Shown: piece after piece, positions 6,973-15,535 of the stretch
How positions within the stretch are numbered: position 1 is the first letter of the stretch
Layout of the letters: the number at the start of each line of letters is the position of its first letter
Assembly (NCBI GenBank): GCA_947457715.1
Contig: CANGXK010000010.1
Coordinates: 1-19,321 of the forward strand
Length of the DNA: 19,321 nt
Direction: 5' to 3'
Source: Gemmatimonadota bacterium
Lineage (GTDB): Bacteria > Gemmatimonadota > Gemmatimonadetes > Gemmatimonadales > Gemmatimonadaceae
Program-made: the position numbers and the translations under genes
Notes under the pieces: model-generated
The model's database searches: none
Seen by the model: the letters and a program-made list of their open reading frames with translations, nothing else
What the model was told of the DNA's origin: nothing

Positions 6973-8061
6973 ATGGCCACTCTGATCGCCCCCGAAGCCC
7001 CCGTCGCCAGTAGACGCGCCTTTCCGGCGCAGGCCAGTCGCGCGTGGGGACGGCCGCGTGGCGCCCGGCACGGCATAGGTCATCATGAGCTGAACGGGCA
7101 GTACCGCATCGACCTGCGCGATCAGGCCCCCGACCTGTTCGACGATGTGAGCGCGATGGATTGGTCGACGCTCACGTGGCGTGATGTGGGCCGGCCGTAT
7201 CGTACCGAGAAGTGGTCGAGCGCGCGGCGGCGTTACGAGCAGGACCATCAGCAGCCGCTGCCCATTGCCGACGGCTGGCGCCTGTTCAACACGGCGTTCC
7301 ATCAGTTCTTCCTGACCGACGTGCCCGAGGCGCAGCACCAGGCGAAGACGCACTTCGGTGACGCGTTGTCGCGCATGGATTGGCACGAGGCCAAGGACGC
7401 GCTGCAGGACATCGCCTATCTGGCGGTGTGGAACAAGATCATGCGGGTGGAAGACGCGGTGTGGGATCCCCGCGGCAAGCGGGCGCTCTTCGCCGGTCTC
7501 GGCGTGAAGAAGCCGCGCATCCTGTTTCTCGGGGCGGCCGACGGCTACGAGGCGATGCAGCTGGCGGCGATGTATCCGGGCGGCGAGATCGTGCTGGTGG
7601 ACTACGACGCTTTCTGTGCCACCGACCGCTTCGGCAAGTTTCCCCTCGATTATCCGTTCCTGGGCGTCGATCCGACCACGGGACATCAGCGCGTGTGGTA
7701 CCGCGACGAGATGCCGATTCACTTCGAGGTCGCCGATATTCGCGACCTGAAGTACGGCAAGGAATTCGATGTGGTGGTCTCGATCGGGCTGCTGGAGCAT
7801 TTTCCCGATGCGCACAAGGCGGAGTGTCTCGAGATGCACCGGCGCTTCCTCAAGCCGGGCGGCACGGTGGTGATGACGACGCCGCGCAATCAGTTCAAGT
7901 CGCGCGTGTTCTACAACCTGATGGCCGACTGGATGAACCACGGCTATCGCGAACTGATGGACGTGCGGCAGATGGGGTTGTACTGCCACGAGAACGGCTT
8001 CGACATTCAGCGAGCCGGCGTGATCAAGGCGCACAACGGGTTGGTGATGAAGCTGCGGTAA
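6973..8061 (+). CDS. Class I SAM-dependent methyltransferase
   Basis: Predicted cytoplasmic methyltransferase of 362 residues. The Rossmann core sits in the C-terminal half: motif I RILFLGAADGYEAMQLA (about 182-198, an Ala/Asp variant of the usual DxGxGxG loop), the acidic end of strand 2 at IVLVDYD (D210), VADIRDL for the adenine pocket (about 253-259), motif IV FDVVVSIGLLEHFPDA (265-280) and the FLKPGGTVVMTTPRN strand (292-306). About 180 residues precede the core, much of it aromatic and charged (WRDVGRPYRTEKW, LFNTAFHQFFLTDV), and may hold a substrate-binding cap. I chose ATG 6973; an in-frame GTG at 6847 would extend into the palindromic element and gives a non-protein-like leader. Substrate unknown, and neighbours do not help. 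Confidence 0.85.
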   Translation: MATLIAPEAPVASRRAFPAQASRAWGRPRGARHGIGHHELNGQYRIDLRDQAPDLFDDVSAMDWSTLTWRDVGRPYRTEKWSSARRRYEQDHQQPLPIADGWRLFNTAFHQFFLTDVPEAQHQAKTHFGDALSRMDWHEAKDALQDIAYLAVWNKIMRVEDAVWDPRGKRALFAGLGVKKPRILFLGAADGYEAMQLAAMYPGGEIVLVDYDAFCATDRFGKFPLDYPFLGVDPTTGHQRVWYRDEMPIHFEVADIRDLKYGKEFDVVVSIGLLEHFPDAHKAECLEMHRRFLKPGGTVVMTTPRNQFKSRVFYNLMADWMNHGYRELMDVRQMGLYCHENGFDIQRAGVIKAHNGLVMKLR

Positions 8062-8064
8062 CGC

Positions 8065-8108
8065 GGTTGCTCTCGCAGGTCGTTCATGCTGGTTGCTCAT
8101 GCAGGTCG
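8065..8108 (+). repeat. 18-bp direct repeat between the methyltransferase and endopeptidase genes
   Basis: The sequence ggttgctctcgcaggtcg (8065-8082) recurs as ggttgctcatgcaggtcg (8091-8108), 16 of 18 identical, with starts 26 bases apart. It begins 4 bases after the methyltransferase stop. It could be a tandem duplication or a paired regulator site ahead of the endopeptidase gene. The upstream alternative ATG (8086) lies in the spacer between the copies. Confidence 0.6.
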
Positions 8109-8136
8109 GATTTCCACTTCGAACATCGGGACACGT

Positions 8137-10581
8137 GTGACTCTCCTTTCTCGCTCGCCGCGCTTCCTCGCGGTCTTCGTGGCGCTGGCGCCGGCGTTCG
8201 TGCCGGCCGCGGCGCAGGCGCAGTACCGGCAGCCGCCACAGCCGATCGCACAGATTCTCGACCAGCCGGCCACGCCGCTGGTGCAGATGAGTCCGGATCG
8301 TCAGCGCTTGCTGCTGCTGGAACGTCCGGCGCTGCCGCCGATCAGTGAGGTCGCGGCGTTCGAATATCGGCTGGCCGGATTGCGCTTCGATCCGAAAACC
8401 AGCGGGCCCACGCGCGGCCAGAGCTACACCGGTTTGTCGTTGCAGTCGGTGAGCGGTGGTGCTGCGCGCAGGATTCAGGCATCGATTCCCGCCGGCGCCA
8501 GCATCGAGAACGTGTCGTGGTCGGCCGACGGGCAGAAGATCGCCTTCACGGTGACGAGCGACGACGCGATCACGTTGTGGATCGCCGACGTGGCGACGGC
8601 AGAGGCGAAGCCGCTCACGTCGCAGCGCCTCACGGCGATTCTGGGCAATCCCTGCTCGTGGGTGTCGACGGCGTCGCTGGCCTGCACGTTCGTGCCGACG
8701 ACGCGCGGTACGGCACCGGCCATGACGACCACGCCGGAAGGACCGATCGTGCAGGAAGCGCTCACCGGTCGCAACGACCGCGCCGCCACGTATCAGGATC
8801 TGCTCAAGAGCCCGTTCGACGAAGCGATCTTCGAACATTACGGCACGAGCCAGCTCGCGCTCGTGTCGCTCGACGGCATGGTGAAGACGGTCGGTGCACC
8901 CGGCATGCGCACCGATGTCAGCGCGTCGCCCGACGGTCGCTACCTGCTGGTGAGCACGTTGTCGCGTCCGTTCTCATACACCGTGCCACTGAACTACTTC
9001 CCCACGCGCACCGAGGTGTGGTCGCTGGATGGCGCCGTGGTGAAGTCGATCGTGGCCCGTCCGCTCATCGAGCGCGTGCCCTGGGGTGGCAATGGCGCAC
9101 TGGCCGGCATCCGCAACGTGCAGTGGCGTCGCGATGTCGATGCCACGCTGGCGTGGGTGGAAGCGCTCGATGGCGGTGACAGCGATTCCAAGGCGGAGAA
9201 GCGCGATCGCCTCTCGTTGCTCGAGGCGCCGTTCACCGGCACGCCGAAAACACTGCTGGAAACGAGCTGGCGCGCCGGTGCCATCACGTGGGGCACGGCT
9301 GGACTGGCGATCGCCCGCGAGAACGAAGGCAAGACGCGCAAGACGCGCGCGTGGATCATCGATCCGTCGGGCGCCAAGGCGCCGCGGCTGCTGTGGGAGC
9401 GCTCGAGTGAAGATCGCTATGCCGATCCCGGCGATTTCCTCACCACGCGCGATGCGCGCGGTCAGACGGTGTTGCTGACCACGCCCGACAAGAAGGTCGC
9501 GTTCCTGAGCGGGCTCGGTGCCGGACCGGAAGGCGATCGACCGTTCGTGGATCGCTTCGACCTCGCCACCGCCCGCAAGACGCGCCTGTTCCAGAGTGCG
9601 GCGCCGTACTTCGAGCAGCCCATCGGCATGCTCGACGCGAATGGCACGCTGGCGCTCACGCGTCGCGAGTCGAAGGCTGATGCGCCCAACTACTTCGTGC
9701 GCGATTTCGTGCGCAAGCTCGCGCCGCGTGCCCTCACGCAGTTCACCGATCCGGCGCCGGTGTTCGCCGGTGTCACGAGCCAGCTGATCACGTACACGCG
9801 TCCCGATGGCGTGAAGCTGTCGGCCACGATTTATCTGCCGGCCGGGTATGACAAGGCGAAGGACGGCCCGCTGCCGTTCTTCCTGTGGGCCTACCCGCTC
9901 GAATTCCGCTCGCGTGAAGCGGCGTCGCAGGTGGTCGGTTCGCCGTACCGTTTCGTGCGGCCGAGCGGTGCGTCGCATCTGTTCATGCTCACGCAGGGCT
10001 ACGGCGTGATGGACAATCCGACCATGCCGATCGTCGGTGTGGACGGCAAGGAACCGAACGACACGTACGTCGAGCAACTCACCGCGAGTGCGAAGGCGGC
10101 CGTGGACACCATCGTCGCGATGGGCGTGGCCGATCGCGATCGGATCGGTGTTGGCGGACACTCGTACGGCGCGTTCATGACGGCCAACCTGCTGGCGCAC
10201 ACGCGCCTGTTCCGCGCCGGCGTGGCGGAAAGTGGTGCCTACAATCGCACGCTCACGCCGTTCGGCTTCCAGGGCGAAGAGCGCACCTACTGGGATGCGC
10301 CCGAACTGTACGGCGCGATGTCACCGTTCACGTATGCCAACAAGATCAAGGATCCGATCCTGCTGGTGCACGGCATGGCCGACAACAACACGGGCACGTA
10401 TCCGATTCAGAGCGAGCGCATGTACCAGGCGCTCAAGGGCAACGGCGCGACCACGCGCTACGTGCAGCTGCCCGGCGAGTCACACGGCTATCGTGCGCGC
10501 CAGAGCGTCGGACACGCACTCGCCGAGATGACGGCGTGGCTCGATCAGTACGTGAAGCCCAAGAAGCGCACCACGATGTAG
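8137..10581 (+). CDS. Exported prolyl-oligopeptidase family serine peptidase, glutamyl endopeptidase (S9D) type
   Basis: Large secreted or periplasmic peptidase, 814 residues from GTG 8137. That start gives a textbook signal peptide (MTLLSRSPRFLAVFVALAP, then an A-rich region ending AQAQ); an ATG at 8086 would add 17 residues and is the alternative. The N-terminal 550 residues are beta-propeller-like (SPDRQRLLLLE, VSWSADGQKIAFTV, SASPDGRYLLVS, YLL-type blades). The C-terminal alpha/beta hydrolase domain has the nucleophile S676 in GVGGHSYGAFMTANLLAH, D749 in HGMADNNTGTYPIQS and H783 in PGESHGYRARQ. The GGHSYGAFM and NNTGT wording matches bacterial relatives of the plant chloroplast glutamyl endopeptidase, so cleavage after Glu is expected but not proven. 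It ends 1 base from the converging DUF2236 gene. Confidence 0.92.
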   Translation: MTLLSRSPRFLAVFVALAPAFVPAAAQAQYRQPPQPIAQILDQPATPLVQMSPDRQRLLLLERPALPPISEVAAFEYRLAGLRFDPKTSGPTRGQSYTGLSLQSVSGGAARRIQASIPAGASIENVSWSADGQKIAFTVTSDDAITLWIADVATAEAKPLTSQRLTAILGNPCSWVSTASLACTFVPTTRGTAPAMTTTPEGPIVQEALTGRNDRAATYQDLLKSPFDEAIFEHYGTSQLALVSLDGMVKTVGAPGMRTDVSASPDGRYLLVSTLSRPFSYTVPLNYFPTRTEVWSLDGAVVKSIVARPLIERVPWGGNGALAGIRNVQWRRDVDATLAWVEALDGGDSDSKAEKRDRLSLLEAPFTGTPKTLLETSWRAGAITWGTAGLAIARENEGKTRKTRAWIIDPSGAKAPRLLWERSSEDRYADPGDFLTTRDARGQTVLLTTPDKKVAFLSGLGAGPEGDRPFVDRFDLATARKTRLFQSAAPYFEQPIGMLDANGTLALTRRESKADAPNYFVRDFVRKLAPRALTQFTDPAPVFAGVTSQLITYTRPDGVKLSATIYLPAGYDKAKDGPLPFFLWAYPLEFRSREAASQVVGSPYRFVRPSGASHLFMLTQGYGVMDNPTMPIVGVDGKEPNDTYVEQLTASAKAAVDTIVAMGVADRDRIGVGGHSYGAFMTANLLAHTRLFRAGVAESGAYNRTLTPFGFQGEERTYWDAPELYGAMSPFTYANKIKDPILLVHGMADNNTGTYPIQSERMYQALKGNGATTRYVQLPGESHGYRARQSVGHALAEMTAWLDQYVKPKKRTTM

Positions 10582-10582
10582 G

Positions 10583-11995
10583 CTACTGGCCCGTTCTGGC
10601 CAGCTCGTGAAGATCATCGACCGACATCGGCACCGGATAGACGACGCCACGTCGATAGGTGCTCTTCACGAGTTTGCCGAACAGCCACTCGCTCGCGGCG
10701 ATGTGCACGCCGGGATCGACCTTGTCCCAGAGTTGCTCCCACCACTTCGGGACTTTTGAGAGCAGTTCGCCGAGCAGATTGGTGTGCTCGAGGCGCTCCA
10801 CGCCGATGCGTGCACACGCCGCATCGCCGCAGAGCAAATGGACGTACTTGGCGGCGGCGTGCAGTCCCGCGTCTTCGGTCATGCGACCGATCAGCCCCGT
10901 GGCGTCCTCTTCGTCGGCCTTCGTGGCGCGCACACCGAAATCCTGGCCCGCCACGAAGCGTCCAAGCATGCGGACGTGCGCGTCGGCCAATGCGACGCCG
11001 TCGGGATTGATGCGAATGGCCTGATCGCGCCAGTCACCCTCGTACGTGGTCGGTCCCACGTAGTGGCGGTGATAGGTGTCGTAGAACGCCCGCGCATCGG
11101 CGAGCGACGGCGGCATGCTGTCGACATCATCGGGGGCACCGGGCGCGCGAACGCCCATGAGATGCGCGAAGACACGCCACACGTAGTAGTAGTCTTCGGC
11201 CGCCTGATCGTCGAGCGGGAGCCCGAGCTTGGCGAGGCCCTCCACGACCAGCAGGGAAAAGCCGATGATCGTGCCGGCCATGTCCTCCTGATTGATCGGG
11301 ACGCCGTACTGCGCCACGAACGCCGCGTAGCCGTCGGCACCGAGAATTTCGGGTGCGACATTCGTGCGCACACCGGCGTGCAGCAGTCGCATTTCCTGCC
11401 CGGCGATGGCGCCCATGCCCATGCGCTCAAACGAGTACGGCGCGGTGACGTCGAGCAGCAACTGCAACGTACCCATGAGCCGATGAAATGGACGGGCCTT
11501 CAAGTCGCCCGACATGTTCAGGATCTTCGCCATCGAGGGGGCGGCGTACCCCTCGGGCAGGCTCTTACACAGCATGACCAGCACAGCGGGCAGGGATCGT
11601 TCCATGAACGTCTGCTGCCCGCGGATGACGCGGTCGCGGTCGACCCATGCCGGCAGCTCCGGCGTTCCACACGCTTCGCAGAAGCGATACGTCTCGGCAA
11701 AGAAGGTGCGCAGCGGCGCGGGGGCACTGTCGGGCACGCGTCGGTCGTTCGCTTTCATGATGGCGATCACGCGGTGCGTTATGGCGGACGGGACGCCCTG
11801 CTCCTTGAGGGCTCGCGCACACGCGTCGCCCACGGGGTCACCGTGCTGGCGCCAACTGTCGAGCCACGCGGCATCGCGCCAACGCGGATCTCCCATGGAA
11901 GTGAACGGCATCGGCGCGCCAGCCGGTGTGGTCGCGGTAGGTGAAATGTCGGTCATGGCTTTGTTCATCATGAGGTATGATGGCGCCGTATCCAT
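10583..11995 (-). CDS. DUF2236 / MpaB'-rubber oxygenase (Lcp)-like protein
   Basis: Mostly alpha-helical protein of about 470 residues related to the MpaB/Lcp superfamily, whose characterised members bind haem b and include the latex-clearing rubber dioxygenase. From ATG 11995, MRLLHAGVR (R203, H206) corresponds to the Lcp Arg and proximal haem His, and INQEDMAGTIIGFS (T242) to the downstream conserved Thr. The region RLMGT (R172 to T176) aligns with the RxxKT segment of Lcp, but the Lys that serves as the second haem ligand there is Gly here. A Cys pair occurs in FCEACGTPE (about 105-113). No signal peptide is evident, unlike secreted Lcp proteins. Start choice is uncertain: a TTG at 12004 and ATGs at 11971, 11968 and 11956 are alternatives. 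Substrate unknown. Confidence 0.8.
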   Translation of the reverse strand: MDTAPSYLMMNKAMTDISPTATTPAGAPMPFTSMGDPRWRDAAWLDSWRQHGDPVGDACARALKEQGVPSAITHRVIAIMKANDRRVPDSAPAPLRTFFAETYRFCEACGTPELPAWVDRDRVIRGQQTFMERSLPAVLVMLCKSLPEGYAAPSMAKILNMSGDLKARPFHRLMGTLQLLLDVTAPYSFERMGMGAIAGQEMRLLHAGVRTNVAPEILGADGYAAFVAQYGVPINQEDMAGTIIGFSLLVVEGLAKLGLPLDDQAAEDYYYVWRVFAHLMGVRAPGAPDDVDSMPPSLADARAFYDTYHRHYVGPTTYEGDWRDQAIRINPDGVALADAHVRMLGRFVAGQDFGVRATKADEEDATGLIGRMTEDAGLHAAAKYVHLLCGDAACARIGVERLEHTNLLGELLSKVPKWWEQLWDKVDPGVHIAASEWLFGKLVKSTYRRGVVYPVPMSVDDLHELARTGQ

Positions 11996-12127
11996 GGGTG
12001 GCAAGCGCGCTCAAGCGTACGACGGCAGTCGCCGACGCAATAGCGTGGCATAGTACGTGCGCGTGCTCCCATACACTGTGCATCCTCACCCTGACGCGAC
12101 GTTGCGTTCATTCCCCCCTCCCGTGTT
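11996..12127. promoter_or_regulatory. Divergent intergenic region between the DUF2236 and kinase genes
   Basis: This 132-base gap must hold the promoters for two divergent genes. I could not find a hexamer pair with good spacing on either strand, and no Shine-Dalgarno sequence precedes the kinase GTG (the bases before it are C/T rich). The assignment rests on gene orientation alone. Confidence 0.4.
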
Positions 12128-15100
12128 GTGACTGCTCTCTCTGCGATCGCTCATTACACGCTGCTTCAGCCCCTCGGGGCCGGAGGCATGGGCGAGGTGT
12201 ATCTCGCACGTGATGAGCGGTTGGGGCGCGACGTGGCGCTGAAGCTGCTGTCGGCGGAGCTGGCGACCGATGCGAACGCGGTAGAGCGGTTCAAGCGTGA
12301 GGCGCGCGCGGCGTCGGCGCTCAGTCATCCACACATCGTCACCGTGTTCGACGTGGGCGAGTCGAGCGCTGGCTGCTACATCGCGATGGAGCTGGTGCGC
12401 GGCAGCACACTGGCCGACGAGCGCCACCGGATCCCGTCGGCGGTGCGCGTGATCGAGCTGTTGCGCCAGTGCGCTTTGGCGCTCGCCGCCGCCCATGATG
12501 CCGGCATCGTGCACCGCGATATCAAGCCCGAGAACGTGATGGTGCGCGAAGACGGCTATGTGAAGCTCCTCGATTTCGGACTGGCGCGGCTCATGCCAGT
12601 CGAACGCCCGGAGATCACGCAGGTCTCGGAACACACGACGCTCACTGAGCCAGGCGCGCTGGTGGGCACCATGGGCTATCTGTCGCCCGAGCAGGCGTGT
12701 GGTGAGGTGGTTGGCCCGTCATCCGACATCTTCTCGCTCGGCATTGTGGCCTATGAGCTCGCCACCGGGAAGCATCCGTTTCAGGCGCCGACACAGGTGG
12801 GGATGCTGGGAGCGATTCTCACGCGTGAGCCGGCTGCGGCGTGTACTGTACGCGCCGATCTTCCCGACGAGCTCTCGACGCTCATTGCGCAGATGCTCGC
12901 CAAGGCCGCCTATGAGCGCCCGTCGGCTCTGAATGTGGCGCAGCAGCTCCGGACGATGGTCGGCGCAGCCGGCCCCGATCTCTTACCGCGCCATCCGCTG
13001 TCTTCGGCGGTCAGTGCCACGCCTCGGGACGGACAGAGTGCGTCACCCACCACGGCACGTCTGACCCGACGCTCCGGCGTGGTTGTCGGACGCACGCGTG
13101 ACGTGGCGGGCATTCAGACGGCGTATGCTGGTGTGCTGCACGGTGGTGGCAAGCTGGTGTGCGTGGCGGGAGAGCCGGGCATCGGCAAGACCACGCTGGT
13201 CGAGTCGGCGCTTGCTGCGCTGCAGTCGCACGACGTGCCGCCAGTCATCGTGCGCGGGCACTGTTCCGAGCGGCTGGCCGGCACCGAGGCCTATCTGCCC
13301 ATTCTCGATGCGCTCGAGGCCTCGCTCCAACAGGACACGAGCGGCGGCGTGGCGCGACTGATCGAGCGCGTGGCGCCCTCGTGGTCGGCGTTGATGGGCC
13401 GGGCGAGCGCGAACGCGATGGACGGGGTCGGAACGGGTGCCGCGCGGGCCTCGCAGGAACGACTCAAGCGCGAAATGGCGGCGTTGCTGGAGCAGGTGTC
13501 GCAGCGTGCACCCGTTGTGCTGTTCCTCGATGACCTGCATTGGGCGGACGTCTCCACAGTCGATCTGCTGGCCTACCTCGGCGCCCGCTTCGACCGGCTG
13601 CGCGTGTTGCTGCTCGTCACTTATCGCGACGGCGAGCTGCTCGCGTCACAGCATCCGTTCGTGCAGGTGCAGCGCGAACTCACGACGCGCGGTTTTGGTC
13701 GTGAAGTCGCCGTCTCGCTGCTGTCCGAAGACGAAGTGCAAGACTTCCTCGACCACACGTATCCGCACCACGGATTTCCTGCCGACTTTGCGCGCGTCAT
13801 TCACGCGCGCACAGAGGGCAGTCCGCTGTTTGTCGCTGATCTCTTACGCTGGTTGGGCACGCGCGGCGTGATCGCCGAGCAGGCGGGCCGCTGGACGCTC
13901 GTTCGACCGATGCCGGAGGTGGATCGCGAGCTGCCGAGTTCCGTGCGCAGCATGATCGAGCGCAAGATTACACAGCTCGATGATGCCGACCGCAAAGTGC
14001 TGGTGGCGGCGGCCATTCAAGGTGCGGAGTTCGACACGGCCACCGTGGCGGCCATCCTCAAGGCCGACGAAGCGGATATCGAAGAACAACTGTTGCTGCT
14101 CGACAAGGTGTACGCGTTCGTGCGTCGGGTGGACGACGCCACATATCCCGATCGCACACACGCCGTGCGCTATCGGTTCGTGCACGCCTTGTATCAGAAC
14201 ACCTTGGTAGCTGATCTCGCGCCGAGTCGTCGCGCGGGGTGGAGTGCGGTGGCAGCCGACTTCCTCGAGAAGCGACATAAGGAAAAGGTACCCGAGATTG
14301 CGGCGGGACTCGCCGCGATGCGCGCCACAGCGCGACAGCCGGAGCAGGCGGCAGCGTGGTATGCCGCCGCCGCGCAGGGCGCGTTGGCCAAGTTCGCGTA
14401 CGCGGAGGCCGAGACGCTTGCCTCTCGCGGACTCGATCAGGTGTTGTCACTCGACGAAGGACCTGAGCCGTTCGGACTCGAACTGCCACTACGTGTGCTG
14501 CTCGGCGCGACGAGTCTGGTGCGTCGCGGCTTTGCGGCGCCTGAAACTGCCGAGAACATGGCGCGTGCCCGAGCCATGTGCGAGGCCCTCGGCGGTGCGC
14601 CGGCGCTCGCCAATGCGCTCTGGATTCTCATTCTGTACTCGATCGCGCACGGCGAGCTCGACGCGGCCACTCGGCTTTCGGCGCAGCTACTCGAGATCGG
14701 CCGGACGAGTGGTGATCCCGTGCTGCTGGCCTGCGGACATCTCGCGCACGTTGGCCTGTGGACCCATCGCGGTCACGTCGCCACCGCGCTGGCCGCGCAA
14801 GCAGAAACGGATGCCTTGGCCGACGCGACCGTCGCGCGCGCGCTGCGCTCACGCTTTCAGCCGGATCCCCTGCTGACGGCACGCTGTGAACAGGTCCGCC
14901 TGTTATGGTTGTCGGGTCGGTCCGACGAAGCTGTGGTCGTCGTCAGCGCGCTGCGCGACTACATCCGCGAGACTGGTGATCCACAGGGCCGCGCATTCCT
15001 GAGTCTGTTCGATGCGGAACTGGCGGTCATGTCAGGCGACGCCGCGAGCGGTGAACGCATCGCGCGTGACGCGATCGCACTGTGCGAAGAACACGGAATC

Positions 15101-15535
15101 GCCTCCGAGCGGCTCTGGAATACACTTATCCTTGGCGTGGCACGCGCCGAGCAGGGCGATCTCGACAGCGCGATTACGATGCTGCGTGGTGGGCTCGATG
15201 TCTTCCACACCATCGAAAGCTTCGTGACCGTTCCGTTCTTTCAGTTGCACCTCGGTCGCGTGCTGTATCGACGTGGCGATTTGGCAGATGCTCAGGCGGC
15301 GATCACTCTTGGCTTCGCGATTGCCGAGTTCACTGGCGAACATATGTGGGACGGCGGCATGTGGGCGGTACAAGCGGCGATTCTTCGTGCAGCGCCGGAG
15401 GCGCGTGAGGGGACACCCGGTGACGCGATCACCGCGCAGAGCGCGATGCATCGCGCGCGTCAGGCGACCGAAGCCACCGGCGCTGTCGCGCTGTTGTCCT
15501 TCTTCGACGAGAGCGGGCCGAACACCGCCGGATAG
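12128..15535 (+). CDS. Serine/threonine protein kinase fused to a STAND/AAA-type ATPase and helical repeats
   Basis: Cytoplasmic signalling protein of 1135 residues starting at GTG 12128. Residues about 10-277 form a complete Hanks-type kinase: glycine loop LGAGGMGEVYLARD, VALKLL (K39), IVHRDIKPENVMV (D131), LLDFGLAR (D149), activation segment ending GTMGYLSPEQA, and SSDIFSLGIVAYEL. After a Ser/Pro/Ala linker (about 283-317), residues from 318 begin a predicted AAA_16/STAND-like ATPase: VVGRTRDVAGIQTAY, Walker A GEPGIGKTT (348-356), Walker B VVLFLDDLHWAD (463-474). The remaining 450 residues are Ala/Leu-rich helical hairpins that look TPR-like (for example ARDAIALCEEHG, YRRGDLADAQAAITLGFAIAE). 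The layout is PknK-like. No transmembrane helix is seen. The ATPase-TPR part probably senses or scaffolds; the kinase targets are unknown. Its last 76 bases overlap the opposite-strand FAD gene. Confidence 0.9.
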   Translation: MTALSAIAHYTLLQPLGAGGMGEVYLARDERLGRDVALKLLSAELATDANAVERFKREARAASALSHPHIVTVFDVGESSAGCYIAMELVRGSTLADERHRIPSAVRVIELLRQCALALAAAHDAGIVHRDIKPENVMVREDGYVKLLDFGLARLMPVERPEITQVSEHTTLTEPGALVGTMGYLSPEQACGEVVGPSSDIFSLGIVAYELATGKHPFQAPTQVGMLGAILTREPAAACTVRADLPDELSTLIAQMLAKAAYERPSALNVAQQLRTMVGAAGPDLLPRHPLSSAVSATPRDGQSASPTTARLTRRSGVVVGRTRDVAGIQTAYAGVLHGGGKLVCVAGEPGIGKTTLVESALAALQSHDVPPVIVRGHCSERLAGTEAYLPILDALEASLQQDTSGGVARLIERVAPSWSALMGRASANAMDGVGTGAARASQERLKREMAALLEQVSQRAPVVLFLDDLHWADVSTVDLLAYLGARFDRLRVLLLVTYRDGELLASQHPFVQVQRELTTRGFGREVAVSLLSEDEVQDFLDHTYPHHGFPADFARVIHARTEGSPLFVADLLRWLGTRGVIAEQAGRWTLVRPMPEVDRELPSSVRSMIERKITQLDDADRKVLVAAAIQGAEFDTATVAAILKADEADIEEQLLLLDKVYAFVRRVDDATYPDRTHAVRYRFVHALYQNTLVADLAPSRRAGWSAVAADFLEKRHKEKVPEIAAGLAAMRATARQPEQAAAWYAAAAQGALAKFAYAEAETLASRGLDQVLSLDEGPEPFGLELPLRVLLGATSLVRRGFAAPETAENMARARAMCEALGGAPALANALWILILYSIAHGELDAATRLSAQLLEIGRTSGDPVLLACGHLAHVGLWTHRGHVATALAAQAETDALADATVARALRSRFQPDPLLTARCEQVRLLWLSGRSDEAVVVVSALRDYIRETGDPQGRAFLSLFDAELAVMSGDAASGERIARDAIALCEEHGIASERLWNTLILGVARAEQGDLDSAITMLRGGLDVFHTIESFVTVPFFQLHLGRVLYRRGDLADAQAAITLGFAIAEFTGEHMWDGGMWAVQAAILRAAPEAREGTPGDAITAQSAMHRARQATEATGAVALLSFFDESGPNTAG

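Noticed and set aside
6832..8838. 668-codon minus-strand open frame opposite the methyltransferase and endopeptidase start
   Set aside because: Shadow frame spanning two well-supported genes and an intergenic gap; no motif or plausible start context.
10784..11944. 386-codon plus-strand open frame opposite the DUF2236 gene
   Set aside because: The minus strand encodes the conserved haem-oxygenase-like motifs; the plus frame shows no family signature.
11996..12127. Sigma-70-like hexamers (CATAGT on +, TACTAT on -) in the divergent gap
   Set aside because: Neither has a plausible -35 partner at 16-18 bases, so I do not call a promoter.
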